A stretch of DNA of 64,000 bases from Helopsaltes ochotensis (taxonomy: Eukaryota > Chordata > Aves > Passeriformes > Locustellidae). The stretch spans positions 39,278-103,277 of the forward strand of contig VXBM01001559.1 in NCBI GenBank assembly GCA_013400155.1, in the 5' to 3' direction. A program made the position numbers and the translations under genes. The notes beneath the pieces were generated by a model. It saw only the letters and a list, made by a program, of their open reading frames with translations, had not been told where the DNA came from and did no database searches. This document shows positions 60,606 to 64,000 of the stretch, in pieces. How positions within the stretch are numbered: the stretch's first letter is position 1; each line of letters opens with the position of its first letter.

Positions 60606-60695
60606 TCCAATATTGTCCAATATTGTCCAATATTGTCCAATATTGCCCAATATTGCCCAATATTGCCAAATATTGTCAAATATTGTCAAATATTG
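60606..60695. repeat. 10-bp tandem repeat (TCCAATATTG)n
   Basis: About nine units step from TCCAATATTG to CCCAATATTG and then to CCAAATATTG/TCAAATATTG. The gradation of variants suggests local unit-by-unit duplication, starting inside a CR1 sequence. Confidence 0.95.
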
Positions 60696-60814
60696 AGTGA
60701 GGCATCCAGAAGAGTGAATAAAAGCCATTCAGTCAAGGGTTGTGTGAATTAATCACTATCCCCTAGTCCACCTGACCCCTTGCTCCTTGCACAAGAAGCC
60801 CACAGGTCTTCACA

Positions 60815-60858
60815 GATTCGTGGACTCATTAAGGTTGGAAAAGAGCTCCAAGGTCATC
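60815..60858 (-). mobile_element. Very short CR1-like tail (minus orientation)
   Basis: CACAGATTCGTGGACTCATT and AAGGTTGGAAAAGAGCTCCA resemble a diverged CR1 tail. Confidence 0.6.
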
Positions 60859-61099
60859 TTCTCATTTTGTTTAGATAAGGTGCAATTTCAGACAACTATT
60901 GAATGTTTTCTGATGATCTGTCTCCTGAATTTCACAGCAGTTTTGTAAGTGTGAATCAACATTCTTTGAGGTGTCTGGACACACAGACCCAAAACTCCAG
61001 GATTTTGCTAAAGAATATTTAGTAGTTATCTTCGACACCACTAAGGAAAAAAGATTGGTTTGTAACTTAACTGCATATATGGTTATGTTTTCAGTTAGG

Positions 61100-61169
<70 letters not shown>

Positions 61170-61176
61170 AAAAGAA

Positions 61177-61225
<49 letters not shown>
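61100..61225. repeat. Long poly-A tract
   Basis: About 126 bases of nearly pure A with a central AGAAAAAGAATATA interruption. Lysine- and phenylalanine-rich frames here are artefacts. Confidence 0.95.
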
Positions 61226-61227
<2 letters not shown>

Positions 61228-64000
61228 GAATTTTCTGTGTGATTTCATATATCTTTGAGGTATTTAACAAATAGAATAATGAAGATGCTGCAAAATATTC
61301 AGTCAACAGACTGGAACCATGGAAAAGCAGATAGAAGTAGAGAAGACAAAAGGGAGCAGCTCCATCTTCCACACAGAGAGCAGATGAAGACTAAGAACAG
61401 TTAGGTAAAACTAGGAGTTAGGTTTAGGAGGAGATAGTTTGAAATGGAAAGTTCACTGCCTAATGGACATCCTGATGCAGCACAGATGTCATGCTGGGCC
61501 TTTGCAGAGAACCAGACTTTGCATTAAATGCAGTGATTGAAATGAGAGATTGAAAACTCTCAAAGGTGAAATCCTCTACCTAGTCAAGGGCAAGAAGAGT
61601 TCAGCCTGAACAGGAGGTATTTAAACCTGTTTTTTGTGTCTGTTGAAGTATTGAAATTCTTGATAAGCTTCCCTGTTTTTCAAGCCTTTGGTCTGAATTT
61701 GTGGTTTATGCCTGGGAAAATTAAAAAATACGGAATTGTTCAGGTATTACCTCAGGTGTTTTGGAAGTGATGCTACAGACCTAATTAAATTTTGGGGAAA
61801 GACTGGAAATGATCTGTCAGGGAGATTACTGAGGTTCCTGAAAGTCACGTTAATATGTCCAGCATTATGTGATAAAATAGATCCTTCAGTTTATTAAACA
61901 TGAGCTGTGTTGAGCAATTCATTACTAATGACATCCTGTGCCTCCATGGTTTGCTCTTTGTCCTTCAGTGTGAAATATTGCCACAATTCTTTTTTTGCAC
62001 AGATTTATCACAGGGATGATGAATATGTACCTTGGGCCAGAGAAAATGGGTTCCTCTAATCTAAACCTCACAAATCTACAGGGCAGAAATTTGTGTGACA
62101 AACTCAGCCCCGTTTCCCTTTGAGGTCAATGGATAGATTTAGGATGTGGTAAGAATTTCCTGAAGGGCCGAGGATTTGTCCTTGTGTGTCAGTGATTCTT
62201 GCTCTTCACAGACAATAAAGGGGATTTAAGTGTGCATTTAATTTAACTAAAAATAGATGCCATCACTGCAGATATGTCACAGCATTAAATTAATCAATAT
62301 ATGCATTAACAGACATACTCAGTACCCACAGGGTTTGCAGCAGGAGTCACCTCTTGTTAAAAAGACATCCGTAGCACACAAGAATTATGTTTGAAAAGTG
62401 TATTTTTTTCTCTTCATTGAATTTAGAGACATTTTTAAAATAATTTCATCATCAATACCTACACTATATATGTCCAAACCTCGGTGAGGTGAATGTTGCT
62501 TTTCAGGACTGCAGACCTTGATGTCTTCATTGCAAAAGCTCATATTAGATCCAAGTATTTCACTTAGGACAGCTCTTAAACAATTCTCTTACTTTAGCGA
62601 GGCGGGACTAAATGGCAAAACAATATAATCTTCCTTCAAACTCTATGGTTTGGAGATTTCTGCTTCTTTTTTGATTTTTTTTTTTCTCTCAAAAAGGTTG
62701 AGCGGTTGAGACTTCAGCAGTCTCCTTAATAAATGTCAGCGTGCAACGGAAAGACAAAAGCATGATTCCTTCAAATACCGGTCCAATTAGACAACCTTCC
62801 TACTTAGTGTTTCTTTTGCCATAAAGTTCTAATTTCTTTATTCAATAGAGGAGTGAGGGAGAGCAGAGGACACCGTTACCTGTTTGTACTGACACTTAAT
62901 GGCAAGTCCACATTCATAGCCGTGCCACGGGAGAAAGTCTTATGTTTGAAGGGATTTTAGGGAAAATAGCGGCTGGAAAACAGAACGCCAGCCTCAACAA
63001 AAATCAATATTCAAACGGCTTTTGAATTCCCTGGGGGAATGTGAACAAGGCTTTTGCTAGGCCTTTGGGAGAGCGTTATCTTCCAAACAGCCACTTGAAC
63101 AATTATTGTCCAGAACTTCTAGATCCACCCCCCACCCCCAAATTTCTTGCCTGTGTGAAAGAGTGGGGGAAGAAAAGAGGATTAATATCTTTGGCTGTTA
63201 CCTGGGAATTCCACAGCATCCTTTAGGATTTTCCTTCCCTGTTGCACAGAAATATCTCACCGGACCTGCTTGAAGTCTTCTCTCGTCCCAATGTTGTTGA
63301 AAAAAAGCAATTTATCATCATCCATACAGGCACTAATGTCTCTCAAGTTTTTTTCTTATAATGAAAATCTTTCTTTCCTCTTTATTGATCTTAATAATCT
63401 ATAAACTTCCAAATATGTTATTTAAAGCAATTTTTTCTCCACTTTTATGACAGTATTGAAGGCAACACCTCAAATAATTTGATGATGGCATTATGTTTCC
63501 AGATCCTACAAACTAATTGTGTGATTAATCAGGTACAATTAATGCCAGAAAACTGACAATAAAAAAAAGACTTCCTCTGCATCTCCCCCTAAATTAATCT
63601 CCCAAGAGTGCGGTGAGACACAACATATTAATAGATAATTCTATCCTGACTTTTACATCAAAACAACATTTATCCTTTTGTTGTTGTTGCTGTCATTAAG
63701 TCTGAATATAAATGATAGAAGATATGGAGAGATGATACTTTTTTGTCCCGTTTATTGCCTTTAATTTGATTTTTTTTTAATTCCATGACTAGTTTAAGGA
63801 ACTTATATTATTTACACCCCTTTTTTACAGAGATAAAATTATTCTATACTCTCTTCTTCAATGTTTCTTTTCCTTTTTATTAACCTGATTGCATGTCCAT
63901 AGAGAAGAAGGACTAGAAAGGACTCCAAAAGCTCTTTTACACTGGCTCACTCCTGTATAGATTACTTTTTTTAGAAATCATAAAGGCTGGACACTCTGAA

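Larger units (their letters stand above)
60044..64000. other. ADCYAP1R1 intron after the hop exon, to window end
   Basis: No TM6 exon (expected to begin with R-L-A-R-S-T) was found to the window end. The intron contains poly-T/poly-A tracts, two short CR1 tails and a 10-bp tandem repeat. From about 61300 to 64000 I see only unannotated, mostly AT-rich DNA. Confidence 0.8.

Overview
The window looks like vertebrate, almost certainly avian and probably songbird, genomic DNA. It has one large multi-exon gene on the + strand, long introns, at least 17 fragments of CR1-type LINEs (their tails read '...GGTTTGGGTTGGAAAGGACCTT...' on one strand), several short retroviral solo LTRs with 6-bp target-site duplications, long poly-A/poly-T tracts and one 674-base assembly gap. 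Open reading frames outside the exons named below are chance, repeat-derived or low-complexity. I see no bacterial-type operon, CRISPR array, tRNA or rRNA.

The gene is ADCYAP1R1, the PACAP type 1 receptor (PAC1), a class B G-protein-coupled receptor. Eleven coding exons can be joined in frame. 14143-14250 (first part of the hormone-binding ectodomain), 27556-27591 and 28210-28251 (two small in-frame exons at the position of the mammalian ectodomain cassette that is alternatively skipped), 30570-30673 (end of the ectodomain), 31212-31309 (TM1), 32463-32595 (ICL1, TM2, ECL1), 35245-35398 (TM3, ICL2, start of TM4), 40734-40794 (TM4), 45279-45348 (ECL2, start of TM5), 47267-47358 (TM5 and ICL3), and 59960-60043 (the alternative 'hop' cassette of ICL3). 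Splice phases match at every junction. The signal-peptide and N-terminal exons must lie before base 1 and the TM6-TM7/C-tail exons after base 64000; I could not find them here.

Region by region: 1-14142 is upstream intron with AT-rich stretches, CR1 fragments and two copies of a ~285-bp solo LTR in opposite orientations. 14251-27555 is a long intron with CR1 fragments, a large AT-rich tandem array (about 23780-24260) and a probable LTR (about 25926-26385). 27556-35398 is exon-dense and carries a nested inverted LTR pair that begins 15 bases after the TM1 exon. A second inverted LTR-like pair brackets the TM3 exon. 35399-47358 has CR1 fragments and a 651-bp CpG-containing solo LTR on the minus strand. 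47359-59959 is a long intron with the gap and a local CpG cluster. 60044-64000 is the next intron with poly-A and a 10-bp tandem repeat.

The most informative signals are a conserved TAG-CAG tandem acceptor that predicts both hop1 (84 nt) and hop2 (81 nt) forms, two frame-preserving ectodomain cassette exons with unusual size and sequence, and the LTR insertion geometry around the TM1 and TM3 exons, which could affect splicing or circular RNA formation.
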